64,000 nucleotides of DNA from Siphonodentalium dalli (GCA_032622095.1 CP136061.1:54819762-54883761); one strand, 5' to 3'. Shown: positions 12,029-23,912, counted from the first letter of the stretch. The notes: a model not told the origin generated them from the sequence alone. Translations and numbers: made by a program.

Positions 12029-12143
12029 GGTAAATTGGGAGAAGTATTGTTATCTCTGTGTTATCAGCCAAATATCGGTCGCCTCACTGTGATAGTCATG
12101 AAATGTAAAGATCTCAAGGCCAAAGATATAAACGGATATTCAG
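12029..12143 (+). CDS. Syt7: Synaptotagmin-7-like C2B domain, first half (internal exon)
   Basis: This exon encodes 38 codons plus one base, starting [20 protein letters not shown] and continuing through the first Ca2+-binding loop. The region GELLLSLCYNP followed by LKAMDIGGTSDPYVK is the hallmark start of a synaptotagmin C2B domain, and the wording here (KAKDINGYS, then D from the next exon) fits synaptotagmin-7 better than the Syt1 or Syt4 types, from memory of the families. Both loop-1 aspartates are present once the split codon is joined. Synaptotagmin-7 is a high-affinity Ca2+ sensor on secretory membranes, binding acidic phospholipids and SNAREs. The acceptor is the AG at 12027-12028, after a weak pyrimidine stretch. 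The donor is CAG|GTCAGT at 12144. The open frame runs upstream without a stop for five codons, but the AG and the family boundary set the exon start. The C2A domain and transmembrane exons were not found upstream. Confidence 0.85.
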
Positions 12144-12149
12144 GTCAGT
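12144..12149 (+). promoter_or_regulatory. 5' splice site
   Basis: CAG|GTCAGT gives a good match to the U1 consensus, with GT, a purine-poor +3 position and AG at +4/+5. It lies only about 46 bp upstream of a GATGAT-rich array. Confidence 0.8.
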
Positions 12150-12189
12150 ATTCCAGCAATCTGATTGGCCAATTTTCATTTCATTGGGA

Positions 12190-13240
12190 GTATGTTGACG
12201 ATTATGATGATTGCATGATACTGGTGATGATAATGATGATGTGATGATGATGATGACTGCATGCTAGTGGTGATGATAATGATGATGTGATGATGACTGC
12301 ATGATAGTGGTGATGATGGTGATGATGACTGAATGATAGTGGTGATGATGTGATGATGACTGCATGATAGTGGTGACGATAATGATGATGATATGATGGT
12401 GGTGATGATAATGATGTGATGATGATGATGACTGCATGATAGTGGTGATGATAATGATGATGCTGATGACTGCATGATAGTGGTGATGATAATGATGATG
12501 TGATGATGATGATGATGACTGCATGATAGTGGTGATGATGACTGCATGATAGTGGTGATGATAATGATGATGATGATGACTGCATGATAGTGGTGATGAT
12601 AATAATGATGCTGATGACTGCATGATAGTGGTGATGATGTGATGATGATGACTGCATGATAGTGGTGATGATAATGATGATGTGATGATGACTGCATGAT
12701 AGTGGTGATAATGGTGATGATGATGACGATAGTTGAGGATGATGACGGTAGCAGTGACGACAACAATGATGGTCATGATGATGACTGCATGATAGTGGTG
12801 ATAATGATGATGATATGATGATGATGATGACTGCATGATAGTGGTGATAATGGTGATGATGACGATAGTTGAGGATGATGACGGTAGCAGTGACGACAAC
12901 GACGATGGTCATGATGATGACTGCATGATAGAGATGATAATGATGACCATTGCATGATAGTGGTGATAATGATGATGATAATGATGACGGTGACACAAAC
13001 ACGTACTGATGGCGGTTCTGATGACGACAATGATATTGATAATGATAGTTGAGGATGATAATGATAGCGGCAATGATGATGATGATGATGATGATGCGGA
13101 CGATAAGCTTTCTAATGATTACCGTGGTGATGAAAACGAAGAAGATAATGATTATGATGATGAAGATTAGCATAATACAGATGATGATTATAGTGATGAT
13201 GATGAGGACAAATTGAAGATGACGATGACTATGTTGTAAG
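12190..13240 (+). repeat. GATGAT-rich minisatellite beside the donor site
   Basis: About 1 kb of imperfect units of roughly 36-40 bp built on GACTGCATGATAGTGGTGAT plus variable ATGATGATGATG. A longer ~130-bp module (GATAGTTGAGGATGATGACG followed by GTAGCAGTGACGAC) is duplicated at about 12709-12795 and 12846-12925. Units become irregular after about 12960. The reverse strand gives long histidine/serine/isoleucine frames that are low-complexity artefacts. Confidence 0.92.
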
Positions 13241-13969
13241 TAGTGTATATCAGTTTCCTATTCATCTCTAATTTCATGTTAATTCATGATTGAGTTAAGC
13301 ATTCAATGAAGAATGTTGATGTTGATGAATGTTCAAAATTTTAAGAAATTGTGGTAATTCAGGGCTTTTGATAATGATATTGTTATGCCATCTATGGTGT
13401 TTTCTGTGATCGTGTTTTTTACTTGTCAATAGGGGGTATGGGCGAATGTGTGAAATATGAATAAAAATGTACTTTGATATTTTCATTCCCAAACATGATA
13501 AGTAAGGTATTATGGTATGTTTATTCTTCATACTTGAACCATGTAACGAAGTTTGACAATAATTATTGTTGTGGTCTAATAGAGGTAGCATCTCATCAAT
13601 CGCGATGTATATTCACTTATCACTTAAAGCCTTTACAGTTAGATCGGCGTGTATACATGTCGACATGCTTTATTGAACCATCACCTGTTAGCCATGATGA
13701 GAAGTCGGCTCCGACTTGGAACAGGAATTCCTGTGTTAACCCTTAGCGCGCTGTGTGTTTCTATTGTTATTTAACCTGCTTTGTTAATTTCACGTGACAT
13801 TAATCGGAATGCTATCTACTATTATATTGCATGGGGATTTGAGGATGGTATTTAACATGTTATTTAACATCGTTTAGTGAATTATCGGCATGTTATATTC
13901 TAAATGAATTTGGATTATAATTATTAACCAATTCATTATGTATTGTTGATGAACTTCTTCACTATCTAC
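13241..13969. other. Unassigned intronic sequence
   Basis: AT-rich and apparently unique. The open frame at 13474-13746 has no recognisable domain. Confidence 0.35.
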
Positions 13970-14152
13970 AGTAATGCCCTAAATAATCGACTCCTTAACC
14001 ACAGCAGAATTATGGGTAACTTTTCAGGATTTAGTCTGATATATGGCTTGTTGCCATTCATCGGAAAGCTCTCAGCCATATTTCTGACTAAATCCTGAAA
14101 GTTACCCATAATTCTGCTGTGGTTAAGGAGTCAATTATTTAGGGCATTACTG
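13970..14152. mobile_element. Family B hairpin MITE, copy B4
   Basis: TA flanks on both sides. The right arm is shortened near the loop, so the hairpin is asymmetric. Confidence 0.85.
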
Positions 14153-14154
14153 TA

Positions 14155-14846
14155 ACTGCTTGTGTTGCAGGCAAAAAACAAATCCCTTGAGAAAGAAATA
14201 ATTAAAGAGAAATTACTCCAGCTTAAACTTTTCCATTTGCTAAATGCAGTTTTTGTTGCATGCTTTTTGCAGACAATGCATATCTATTATGGGATTGCTC
14301 GCAGACATCAATTAAAAATGTCAAGTAATCATTGACTTGTTATGTTATTGAGTATTTGACATCCTTTAATTGACATTTAACAGTTCTTTTGTAAATAATT
14401 TATACAATTTAGCATTTGCTGAATTGCTGGTATGTTCTACTAGACATGTGTGCATTCTGGTCAGACTAGAGGCTAAAACAATTGTTAACCATTATTGAAT
14501 TCACAATGTTGAAGAGCTATTGGTTTCCATTATAATACCCCCATTATTCGAAGAAAGATGGGGGTGTGGTATCCTTGATTGAAAGTTTCGTCTGTCTCTC
14601 CATCCACACAGATATATCACTCATATTATCTTAATTCAATGTAAAGTATTAACGAAAACTTCTGCGTAATAACCAAAACTATTTCCACCTTCGAGTTGAG
14701 TGCTGATCAATATTTATTGATCACTTGCACAAAAGCTTCATTTAGTTCATCCAGTTACAAAAAATCGTCCCTGTGACTATTCAACAAACAAAATAAACAA
14801 GATTTCTAAATTATAGTTTTCTTTACATTAGGGGAAACATGCCTCA
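14155..14846. other. Intronic sequence with a degraded dispersed repeat
   Basis: The stretch at about 14535-14640 (ATACCCCCATTATTCG...GTTTCGTCTGTCTCTCCATC) resembles one at about 23975-24110 (ATACCCCACTATATGAAG...GTCTGTTTATCCGTCC). Together they suggest an old dispersed family with a GTCTGTC-type leader. The rest is unassigned. Confidence 0.4.
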
Positions 14847-15060
14847 TTAACCCTTTCATGACTGGAGCATCCTGAAATTTTGCGAAAACCCTGTGTCAAT
14901 GCATTCTCTTTATATATATGTGAGTCTCCCATTGGCCAAACAGTATTTACCTTGACCGTGTAAGCCAGTATTCTCTTATATATATGTGAGGCTCCCTATG
15001 GGAGACTCACATATATAAGAGAATGCACTCACACAGGATCTTTATCGCTGAAAGGGTTAA
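14847..15060. mobile_element. Family C MITE, copy C3
   Basis: Both flanks are exact TTAA (14847-14850 and 15057-15060). One core is partly deleted. Confidence 0.85.
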
Positions 15061-15158
15061 ATATGGAACTATTGGGATCATCCTGACAGGAAAGGGTTAA
15101 CCCACACAAACAGTTTGGTGGGGATATAGAAATGGATTCCAACCGCCTGTCAGTCACA

Positions 15159-15606
15159 CAAGCCTGAGTTTAGTGTGCCTGTCATTTGCAAAATGAGGTC
15201 CCCAAAGGGTGAATTTAGTGACGCTATCCAACACAGTAGGCTAGCATCACCAAATTCACCCTCTTGGGACCTCATTCTGCATGACCTCATCTGCTATGGG
15301 AGACATAGACTCATATGGTGAATATTGTGATGTACACCCATTGGGAACCTCTATCATGCAATGTGTCGTTTGCCAATTTTGGTATACAGAGAAACTAAAC
15401 TAAAAAAGAGATAGAATCTATGTGAAGATCCCGTTTCTATAGAAATTTGATAATAAAGAAATTTTCCAGAGAAGATGAAGCCTAAGCAGAATGAGGTCCC
15501 CAGTGGGTGAATTTAGTGATGCTAGCCCACTATGCAGGATAGCGTCACTAAATTCACCGCCTGGGACCTCATTCTGCAAATGACAGGCACACTAAACTCA
15601 GGCTTG
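15159..15606. mobile_element. Family A MITE, copy A3, with extended outer palindrome
   Basis: Ends read CAAGCCTGAGTTTAG. The inverted symmetry continues outward about 25 bp on each side (GATTCCAAC.GCCTGTCAGT and its complement), unlike other copies. The outer palindrome may be a distinct subfamily or a second element into which this one inserted. A long-form interior is present in degraded form. Confidence 0.75.
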
Positions 15607-15814
15607 TGTGACTGACAGGCTGTTGGAATCTTTCTATCTCTGTCACTATAAGTCAGATCTCAATGATCTTTGAAATGATGGGGAAAGGGTTATCCACGTA
15701 GAACAGGCGTGTCCATTTTTTATTGCAGAGTTATGGCCCTTCGAGTGTAAATGTTTCTGTGCTAACTTTGGCTCTCTATATCTCAGTCATATTAAAGTCA
15801 TTTTTGTAAGAATC

Positions 15815-16086
15815 TGAACCCTTTCATGATGGGAGCTGCGCTGGTGCAGCATTAGAGATCCTTTGTCAGTGCATTCTCTTATATATGCCAGCCCTCCCAT
15901 AGGGAGCCTCGCATATATTATATATAAGAGAATGCACTGGCTTACAAGGTCAAGGTAAATATTGTTAGGCCAATGTATTCTTTTATATATACGAGGCTTC
16001 TGATGGGAGATTAACATATATAAGAGAATGCATTGGCACAGGGTTTTCTTTAAAATTTCAGGAAGCTCCTGTCATGGAAGGGTTGA
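15815..16086. mobile_element. Family C MITE, copy C4
   Basis: Near full length with both cores. The flanks have decayed to TGAA and TTGA. The element is in the opposite orientation to C1 (GCAGCATTAGAGATCC end first). Confidence 0.8.
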
Positions 16087-17148
16087 TATGCTCTTGAGGC
16101 ATCATGCAGGGAACACTATCCACATATACATGTATACCATGTTTTGTCCATTAATTTCTTCTGAAGTTATGGTCCTCTATAGTGTAAAATACTTCTATCC
16201 CTGTATCTCCGTCATCATGACAGGATGTGAATGATCTTCGGTATGGTCATGAACCACAATGGGTGAATGATATCCGCATGGAACTGGTTTTGTCTGGTCA
16301 TCGCTGGCCAAATTAAGACATGTTTCGTTTTAACTCATAAAATGAATAAACCTCAGCGAAAATTTAGCCACCTGTGTGTGTGTGGGGGGAGGGGGCAGGC
16401 GATACTATGTTCAGCAATTCATTTATTAATTTTTTTAGGTTTTTATCAGTAGTTTTATACCCATAATGAGATGGAGTAGATATACCCGAAAGTATAAATT
16501 AAAAGAAAACAAAGTTGAACGGATTGAGTTGAAGGCTCTTGTCGATATGCTATATAATGGATCGCTAGCCTCTTCCTCACGAGTTCATCAATACCCATCA
16601 CTCACTATATCGGGGTTTAGTCATTACTCACTGTATTGGGGTCAGCTTCATGCAGCCTGACAGTAGGTATACACTTCTGTGATTGAAACGGCTCACAAGG
16701 AAAATCGCGGAAATTGTTTTACTTACTCAGAAACTTAATTAACGGAAAAAAGCTGGGAGCGTCTGAGACCAATCTGTCATGTTTGGCCCGTTTGTTTATT
16801 TCGGTTATTGTATTAAACCTTGGCAGTCAATCCAATAAATTTGTTTCTCTTGTGTTACTTAGAGCAAGGCTTGGTCCATATCTGTATAAGATTACATCAG
16901 GCGTAGGTGTATGATATTCTAGGATCATCTTATTTTTATTTTGGTTGCTATATTAAAGGCAGACTATATAGCTTAGTTGTATTTACTCGCGTACTACTTA
17001 TTTTGCACAGCGATGGGTGCCCAAAATTAAAACTGAGTGAAAAATAATACAACTCAAAGGGTTGAGCGAACAGATGGAAAAATACGGTGGGTGTATTAAT
17101 CAATATAAAATACATACACAGTGACTTTTCTGAATTCAGCAGCAGATT
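16087..17148. other. Unassigned intronic sequence
   Basis: A G-rich patch (GTGTGGGGGGAGGGGG) lies near 16377. Several 60-70-codon frames are without recognisable domains. Confidence 0.35.
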
Positions 17149-17388
17149 CAGTGGTTGTTGTGTTTACTTATTCAGTGGTCGTTGAGGTTACTTATTCAGT
17201 GGCCATTGAGGTAACTTATTCAGTGGTTGTTGTGGTTACTTATTCAGTGGTCGTTGAGGTTACTTATTCAGTGGTCGTTGAGGTTACTTATTCAGTGGTC
17301 GTTGTGGTTACTTATTCAGTGGTCATTGTGGTTACTTATTCAGTGGTCGTTGTGGTTACTTATTCAGTGGTTCTTGAGGTTACTTGCC
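17149..17388 (+). repeat. 24-bp minisatellite, 10 units
   Basis: The unit is CAGTGGTCGTTGAGGTTACTTATT with few substitutions, and 240 bp equals exactly ten units. Because 24 is a multiple of three, two frames stay open and read as a repeating octapeptide (VVVEVTYS in one). Substitutions are mostly GAG/GTG and TCG/TTG swaps. No start, splice signal or domain supports coding. Confidence 0.93.
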
Positions 17389-17690
17389 CATAACTATCAA
17401 AATACCATAATTTTTATTTGACCCAAGTTTAGTGGAATTAATTACCTACCTTCGCAACTAAACAACTAAGAGTTGCCTTCCCCTTGCTCTATATTTAGTT
17501 ATATGGCAGTGTACTTAAATTTACCTTCATGAACCTGTAAAAATTATTATTGCATCGGATCCAGGACTGCAAGGATCAGGATGCACGAAGATAAAACTGA
17601 TCGATAATTAATACTACGCAAACTATAAGAGCTATAAAAGCTATATGACAGGTTTTGTCTCCCAGGATAGGATGGTCCATAATGAGAAGT
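17389..17690. other. Unassigned intronic sequence
   Basis: Nothing recognised. Confidence 0.35.
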
Positions 17691-17691
17691 A

Positions 17692-17868
17692 CAGTAATGC
17701 CCTAAGTAATGGACTCCTTAACCACAGCAGAATTATGGGTAACTTTTCAGGATTTAGTCGGAAATATGACTTGTTGCCAATGGCAACAAGCCATATTTCC
17801 GACTAAATCCTGAAAAGTTACCCATAATTCTGCTGTGGTTAAGGAGTCCATTACTTAGGGCATTACTG
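17692..17868. mobile_element. Family B hairpin MITE, copy B5
   Basis: TA at the left flank, TT at the right. Short-loop form like B2, arms almost perfectly complementary. Confidence 0.87.
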
Positions 17869-19845
17869 TTATAAATTTAGATTCGCAATCTTGTGCATGG
17901 TCAGCTCGCATCAGACGATCCTAAAACTTATGTAAAAAGTCAAAGTTCATTTATCAATGGTATATACACTCTCGCTAGCAGACAGCACATGCCTCTTAAA
18001 TTGTCAGGATTCACCAGCGTGTTGATTAGATGATCTCCCCTTGGTCCCGTTCATCAATAGATCAATTGTGCTGTCGTCTGCCATTCCTTGATTAGCAGCC
18101 ATTTTCCCTCAACTGATCATCCGAGGTTTTGATCTCAGCATATAGTATGTTGATGAGTCAATCTATATCGTCAGATACGGTCCTCGTTAAGCCATTGTCA
18201 ATATGCATAGACTCTGAATTAGCCCGATGTTTGAGGAATGCTGGATCTTACATCGACACCGTGGTCTCCGTTGCACACCACTGTCTCATAGCCACATCAC
18301 TTATGTTGGCGGTGTAAATATTACTGACCGGATAATACGAGTCGATGCTCTTCGGGGAGTTTCGTCTGATAGAATCCAAATAACTTGTGACATGAACTCC
18401 GACGCACACTATTTACGGTCTGACCACAAATTGGTGGTTTTATTTACAGAAAGTCGCGGCTAATTGATAAGATCTCGGAGCTCTGATTGGCTCCATTGAT
18501 GGAAGTCATTTCACTTCCAGGGCACGATTCTTGACTCGTGCCGTCTTTCTTGTTGTTTATTGCTATGAAATTAGTTCCTATATTAAAGGCTCAGCAAAGA
18601 TGTTACTTGAGGGCTTCCATCCCCCGCGCATTCATATCTTTTCATTATAGAGGGATCCGAGGTTGTGATTAATCTTTTTATACCTCCCGCTAGTTGAATC
18701 ATACAGAATTCTCATTTTATCATATCTGGGAGGCTTTACTGCCACTAAATTGTTTACAAAATCATCTCAAGAATCCGTATTAAACTCATTTGCTTATTAA
18801 CTCTTTAGCTCAAATTTAAAAGTTAATGGATGAAGTTTCATTTTCCAGCCCAGTGACAAATTTTTATGAAATTTAGTCCCAGAAATTTCTACATTACTTT
18901 GAAAAGGTGTGAAAATAGATGGTACATATATATTAGTGCAAAATTCACGTCTTATATTCTGCATTTCCTAACTAATATTCTGCATTTCATAACTGATATA
19001 CAGCTTCCACGCCTTTCAGTTATTAACTGGTATTCAGTGGGTGACACCCTGTCAGAATTGTGCTTGTTCCTGTATATTGTACCATGCATAGAATTATTTT
19101 GAATCAGGGTAATAGCTTGCAATTTTATTAGATAGATCTTCCCAGTTCTCTCAAGGCTCAAGCTGTGGTTATTTTTCAAGCACATAGTATTGTATCCTGG
19201 TTTCATTTGTCTCTATTCTTATCTCTGTATAGATTCCACTTAAGCATCATGTCCTGGTGTGAAGAGCGCACAATCCTGACGTCAATGCCACGTTGGTTTC
19301 CCTGGGAAGACTTATCAATTAATTCTACTTTCATCTCAAACTATATACTTATATTGATTTTAACGAGGAAACGGTAACATCCGTTTTATTATTAGAAATA
19401 ACAACAGTATTTATTTCAATGCAGGCTAGCTTTTATTTTTATCGTAGCCTGACTCTTACTATAATGCAATGATTTATTCTCATGACAAATGACAGATGCG
19501 TAGGGCGATTAAACATAACTTATATACAAACATTGGTATCAAGTATATACAATATGTACATGTATGGCGGCATTGGAGTTCAAGTAGTTACGAATAGAAT
19601 ATTATAGGTACTCATTCGAAAGGTTTCATATGTAGCAATCAGGGGGGGGGGGGTCGGAAAAAAAAATCAGGCACGTATGGCATTTTTTCCCTTTCAATAA
19701 TTTTTTGTACCCACACCGCCAATTTTTTTTTCCGTTTTCGGCAGTTTTTTCCAACCATTTTTTGACAGCCACCCCCCCTTTTAACACTAAAACAGAGATT
19801 TGCGGGGTGAAATTCACTGTAAACAACTGTATAGGAATTTCTGTG
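17869..19845. other. Unassigned intronic sequence
   Basis: A 23-bp direct pair (TAATATTCTGCATTTC.TAACT type) sits at about 18953-18999. An 11-G run lies at about 19641-19650 followed by an A-rich patch. Frames at 18129-18463 have ordinary-looking composition but no recognisable domain. Confidence 0.35.
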
Positions 19846-19960
19846 CATACTATTTATCATGGATGTTAACATGGACATGTAAATAGGAATGAGTCATTTT
19901 GAGGTCATTCGGCTAAAAAAACATGGCTGCCAGCGGCCATCTTGGATTTCAAAATTTGCA
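19846..19960 (+). repeat. Solitary unit of the 155-bp satellite type
   Basis: Contains GGATGTTAACATGGACATG, GAGTCATTTTGAGGTCATTC and CATGGCTGCCAGCGGCCATC followed by TTTCAAAATTT, in the same order and orientation as the array at 1.5-5.4 kb, but more than 14 kb away and in the synaptotagmin intron. It indicates that the unit is dispersed as well as tandem. Confidence 0.85.
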
Positions 19961-20149
19961 ACAAAATACAACACGATAACTGCCTGCAGTCAGTTTACAG
20001 TTAGAATTACATTATTTCTCTCATTCAAAGTGGTTTTGAAGCCCAACTCATTGCCAAAGCACTAAAAAACAAGCAGGAAATTTTTTTTTTAGTTGAGGAA
20101 AGAATTGCTTGTTGGTAATAGATATGAGGCCTGCAAATATGGTGCCGGA

Positions 20150-20223
20150 AATTTACAGAATGAGGTCCCCAGAGGGTGAATTTAGTAATGCTACCCACAC
20201 AGCAGGCTAGCATCACCAAATTG
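20150..20223. mobile_element. Family A fragment, copy A4
   Basis: Only one arm pair (GAATGAGGTCCCCAGAGGGT ... GCTAGCATCACCAAATT) is present. Both outer ends are missing. Confidence 0.75.
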
Positions 20224-20324
20224 GAATTATTCAGATAATAAATTCAATGAGTATTTAGTATTGAAATGATAGTGTTGGTTTGTGAATGTCAGCTAATATT
20301 CTGAAGTTAAGAAAGGGACTTACT

Positions 20325-20600
20325 TTCCAATTCAAGCCAAGAGGAATTAGAAATTTAAAGTGATATGAAACACTCTGATCAGGTGTTCGAACGGAATAAC
20401 AAATAATTATGCCAAAATAAATTATTTTCATAAATTTGTTATCCAAATAGTCAGAAAACAGTGTCAATGTTATAAACGAATTCACGCAGTGACCATTATT
20501 GGCGCAACTATTGCCATTAAGTTTATGTCCAATAATGCGTCCCGAATAAACTAGTAAATATCTACATTTGTGCTTAGACAACCGTTGTGTTCTCTGAACT
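20325..20600 (-). repeat. Family H dispersed repeat, copy H1
   Basis: Shares AAGTGAT.TGAAACACTC and GCGTCCCGAAT...ACATTTG words with 28930-29340 in the same relative order. Diverged. The 108-codon minus frame here is a shadow of the repeat. Confidence 0.55.
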
Positions 20601-20678
20601 AAATCTTAGTTTATTGCTACATTCTTCCAATGGGGAAAATGTTTGGATAACAACTGATTGGTATTATTCAATGAAATA

Positions 20679-20896
20679 CAGTAATGCCCTGAGTAATCGA
20701 CTCCTTAAACACAGCAGAATTATGGGTAACTTTTCAGGGGGTTTAGTCGGAAATATGGCTTGTTGCCATTCATCGGAAAGCTCTCGGGGAGAGCTTTCCG
20801 ATGAATGGCAACAAGCCATATTTCCGACTAAATCCTGAAAAGTAACCCATAATTCTGCTGTGTTTATAAAGGAGTCGATTACTCAGGGCATTACTG
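20679..20896. mobile_element. Family B hairpin MITE, copy B6
   Basis: TA at the left flank only. The central GAAAGCTCTCGGGGAGAGCT loop is intact, and the arms differ by a few small indels. Confidence 0.88.
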
Positions 20897-21028
20897 GAAG
20901 TCCACAAAATGTCTTTAAGTTCGAATATAAATTTTTTTTCCATCCATTAGCTAGCTTGGCACTCAGTTCATTATCCTAATCCCAGTGTATATACCACATT
21001 TAATATATCTAGAATCAGATTTGTCAGT

Positions 21029-21289
21029 TCAACCCTTTCATGATGGGAGCTGCGCTGGTGCAGCATTAAAGATCCTGTACCAGTGCATTCTGTTATATAT
21101 GCGAGTCTCCCATAGAGAGCCTCGCATATATAAGAGAATGCACTGGCTTAGAAGGTCAAGGTAAATATTGTTAGGCCAATGCATTCTCTTATATATGTGA
21201 GGCTCCCTATTGGAGACTTGTATCTATGACAATGCATTGGCACAGGGTTTTCGCAAAATGTCAGGAAGTTCCAGTCATGGAAGTGTTAA
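21029..21289. mobile_element. Family C MITE, copy C5
   Basis: Right flank TTAA (21286-21289), left TCAA. Both cores are present and the second is partly eroded. Confidence 0.82.
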
Positions 21290-21720
21290 ATATATGAGGA
21301 AGGGGCTTTACCGGATCGCTTGTAGTTGGATAGCCAATTGGGGTTTACCTCTTTAGAAGCGCACGATTCAAGAAAACTGACTTGTAGATTAAGCCTAATT
21401 TTCTTTGCCGTCTTGTTGCTTTATATATATAATATGGCTTGGTATAACATTATGTTGCTTGAAGATATGTTTTCATGTAGCTGGCATTTTCTTCCAAAAT
21501 TAGCATCATTGATACAGCTAGCAGTTCTCTTCAAAGGCGAGTTTTCAATTCCAGTAATCAGGGGTATTAAATCAAATAATACCATAAAAGAGAAAAATCG
21601 CTGGTAAATATCTAGGTAAATATAGCTGAGCTCATTGGATCCAAACGACCATTCAATAAATATTACCATCTGTCTGAGAGTACCAAATGATATTTGCTGC
21701 ACAAATAGGACCAGTTGCGC
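21290..21720. other. Unassigned intronic sequence
   Basis: Open frames of about 100 codons on both strands (21326-21747) overlap each other and show no domain. Confidence 0.35.
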
Positions 21721-22319
21721 CAAGTCTGCAAATAGTGTGTCTGTCATTTGCAGAATGAGGTCCCTAGAGGGTGAATTTAGTGATGCTATCCCGCACAGTG
21801 GGCTAGCATCATCAAATTAACCCTCTGGGGACCTCATTCTGCTTAGGCCATCTTCTGGGAAGTATCTTTTTGAAGTTTTTCCTTTCTGGGAAGTTTCTAT
21901 ATCCCTTAATTAGCAGAAGATAATCGAGGTGACTAATGGGTGAACATCACAAACTTCTATCAAATCCAAGGTCACCCCATAGAACTCATCTGGGGACATC
22001 TTTCTGTTTATTAGGCCTCATCTACTGGGAAGTATCTATAGTCTCAAATTAGCATTGTTGTTAGTTACTTTTCCCCTTCTGCTCAGTTTATTTCCCCTAA
22101 TTTGCAGAAGATAAAAAGCATAATAGTGGTGAATAATGTGTGAACATCAACTGGAGAATTTCAATCTGATCCTTGGTCTCCCATAGCAGTTGAGGCCTAA
22201 GCAGAATGAGGTCCCCAGAGGGTGAATTTAGTGATGCTAGCCACCATGCAGGATAGCATCACTAAATTCTCTCTCTGTGCGCCTCATTCTGCAAATGACA
22301 GACACTATTTGCAGGCTTG
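21721..22319. mobile_element. Family A MITE, copy A5 (long form)
   Basis: Long form: the two arm units are separated by about 350 bp containing TTCTGGGAAGTATCT, TTTGCAGAAGATAA, GAGGTGACTAATGGGTGAAC and CTCCCATAGCAGTTGAGGCC. Flanks AGTTGCGC and AGGTGCAC agree at 6 of 8 positions, a decayed 8-bp duplication. Confidence 0.82.
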
Positions 22320-22789
22320 AGGTGCACCAGAATAGGACATGAAAGGGCTGCATGACCATAGTGTGAGCCTACCTATCTGTAGGTTCAGATGTTATCCCTA
22401 CAAATGAATTAATAGGAATCAAGTAACTGTTGTGATTTTTAGCCCATAATCCATTCAAAGAACACTTTCAACAAACAGAATCACATTATGGCCAATTACC
22501 AGGGCTCAGATATCGCACACAAGCTAAAAAAGCTGATATTATACCAAACATGATTCTGCTAATGGAATGAAGGCTGTTAAAAAAGCAAATATGATAATAT
22601 TAAGGTGCTGCGGAGGTGACCAATTTGTCCACCCTGACAGAAAATCACACACGCTATGATATGCCCCGGCCAGCAACCGTATTTTTGTCATATCGGTGTT
22701 TTGTTTTGACTGTTTCTGAATGACACGATTCACACCCACGATTGGTCTTAATCCTATAGTTTTGAAACATGCTTGAATCTTGTTGTTTC
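22320..22789. other. Unassigned intronic sequence
   Basis: Lies inside a 135-codon minus-strand frame (22539-22946) that runs into family H. It has no recognisable domain. Confidence 0.35.
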
Positions 22790-23015
22790 CCTCTTGAGCT
22801 GCACTATACTCAATTAAAGACATATTATGGACTTGTTCGAGTTCGTGAAACTGATAAGTTAGTATTGAGGCATTATGCCAACATGGAGAATGTAGCATTC
22901 TACTAACATTGTCGAAAATTTCAACAAAATCGACCGTACCACTCAATAGAAAACATCGTCAAAACTATGCTCAGTTGTAAATATTTACACCTGGATTCGG
23001 GACTCAACAATCTGC
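22790..23015 (+). repeat. Family H dispersed repeat, copy H2
   Basis: Contains AAAGACATATTATGGACTTG, GTGAAACTGATAAGTTAGTA and GTAGCATTCTACTA, all shared with H3 and, inverted, with H4. Confidence 0.7.
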
Positions 23016-23701
23016 GACAAACATATACAAATGATTGTAAATATGCTAAAAACTTATATTGCTATTAACTAGTGCATTTATTGGTTTATTAGTTCAATTT
23101 CATGCCGACCATGAAATGCTGAATAAGCTAGTCCTTCACTACCTTAAGATCGCACAACTAATCGAGCGCAGCTCCATTATTAATCATTTGATAAAGAGCA
23201 TCAATTGTCGAGGCGATATATAATGCACTCAATGGATTCAAATGACCATTGAACAGATGAAGTTTTGTGTCTAGCAGTGACAACATTGATCAATTTGGAG
23301 TAACGTCATTCCCATTCTCATTCCAGAGAACATGTTTACTCATCGAGGACAATTACCCAACAATTATATTAAAATGTAGTTATCGTCTGTCTGGCATTAG
23401 TATACGTTTCTTGATAGCTATATTTAGGCAGGAATCGGAAAATGCGGAGTGGCCGCTTTCCTGACAAACATTATATCAAAGCGGCTTATTATCTTCCTGA
23501 TGTCAGGACGTGTTCTCATAATAAAATCCTACATTTCTGAACATGATGTCAGGAAAACGTTTTCTTAATAAAGTCTTGCCGATTTAGACATGATACCATA
23601 AAAGGAAATTATATGACCTGAAATATTGAGTGCCAAGCTAATATGGTGACTTCCAATTCTGCGCTTTACTCTCTGGCATCGGCACAATATCTTGATGTCT
23701 A
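23016..23701. other. Unassigned intronic sequence
   Basis: Weak similarity to the rest of family H may continue to about 23100. Otherwise nothing recognised. Confidence 0.3.
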
Positions 23702-23912
23702 CAGTAATGCCCTAAATAATCGACTCCTTAACCACAGCAGAATTATGGGTAATTTTTCAGAATTTAGTCGGAAATATGGCTTGTTGCCATTCATCGGAAA
23801 GCTCTCACTGAGAGCTTTTCGATGAATGGCAACAAGCCATATTTCCGACTAAATCCTGAAAAATTACCCATAATTCTGCTGTCATTAAGAAGTCGATTAT
23901 TTAGGGCATTAC
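23702..23912. mobile_element. Family B hairpin MITE, copy B7
   Basis: TA at the left. The right terminus is eroded (GGCATTAC then AATATC). Hairpin arms otherwise intact. Confidence 0.87.

Noticed and set aside
12176-13173. Long minus-strand frames (up to 323 codons) rich in His, Ser and Ile
   Set aside because: They are translations of the GATGAT minisatellite in several frames at once. No domain, no start context.
17121-17393. 90-codon frame encoding VVVEVTYS repeats
   Set aside because: Open only because the unit is 24 bp. No signal peptide, splice sites or partner sequence.
22539-22946. 135-codon minus-strand frame
   Set aside because: Half of it lies in dispersed repeat H2. No domain recognised, and other H copies do not keep the frame.
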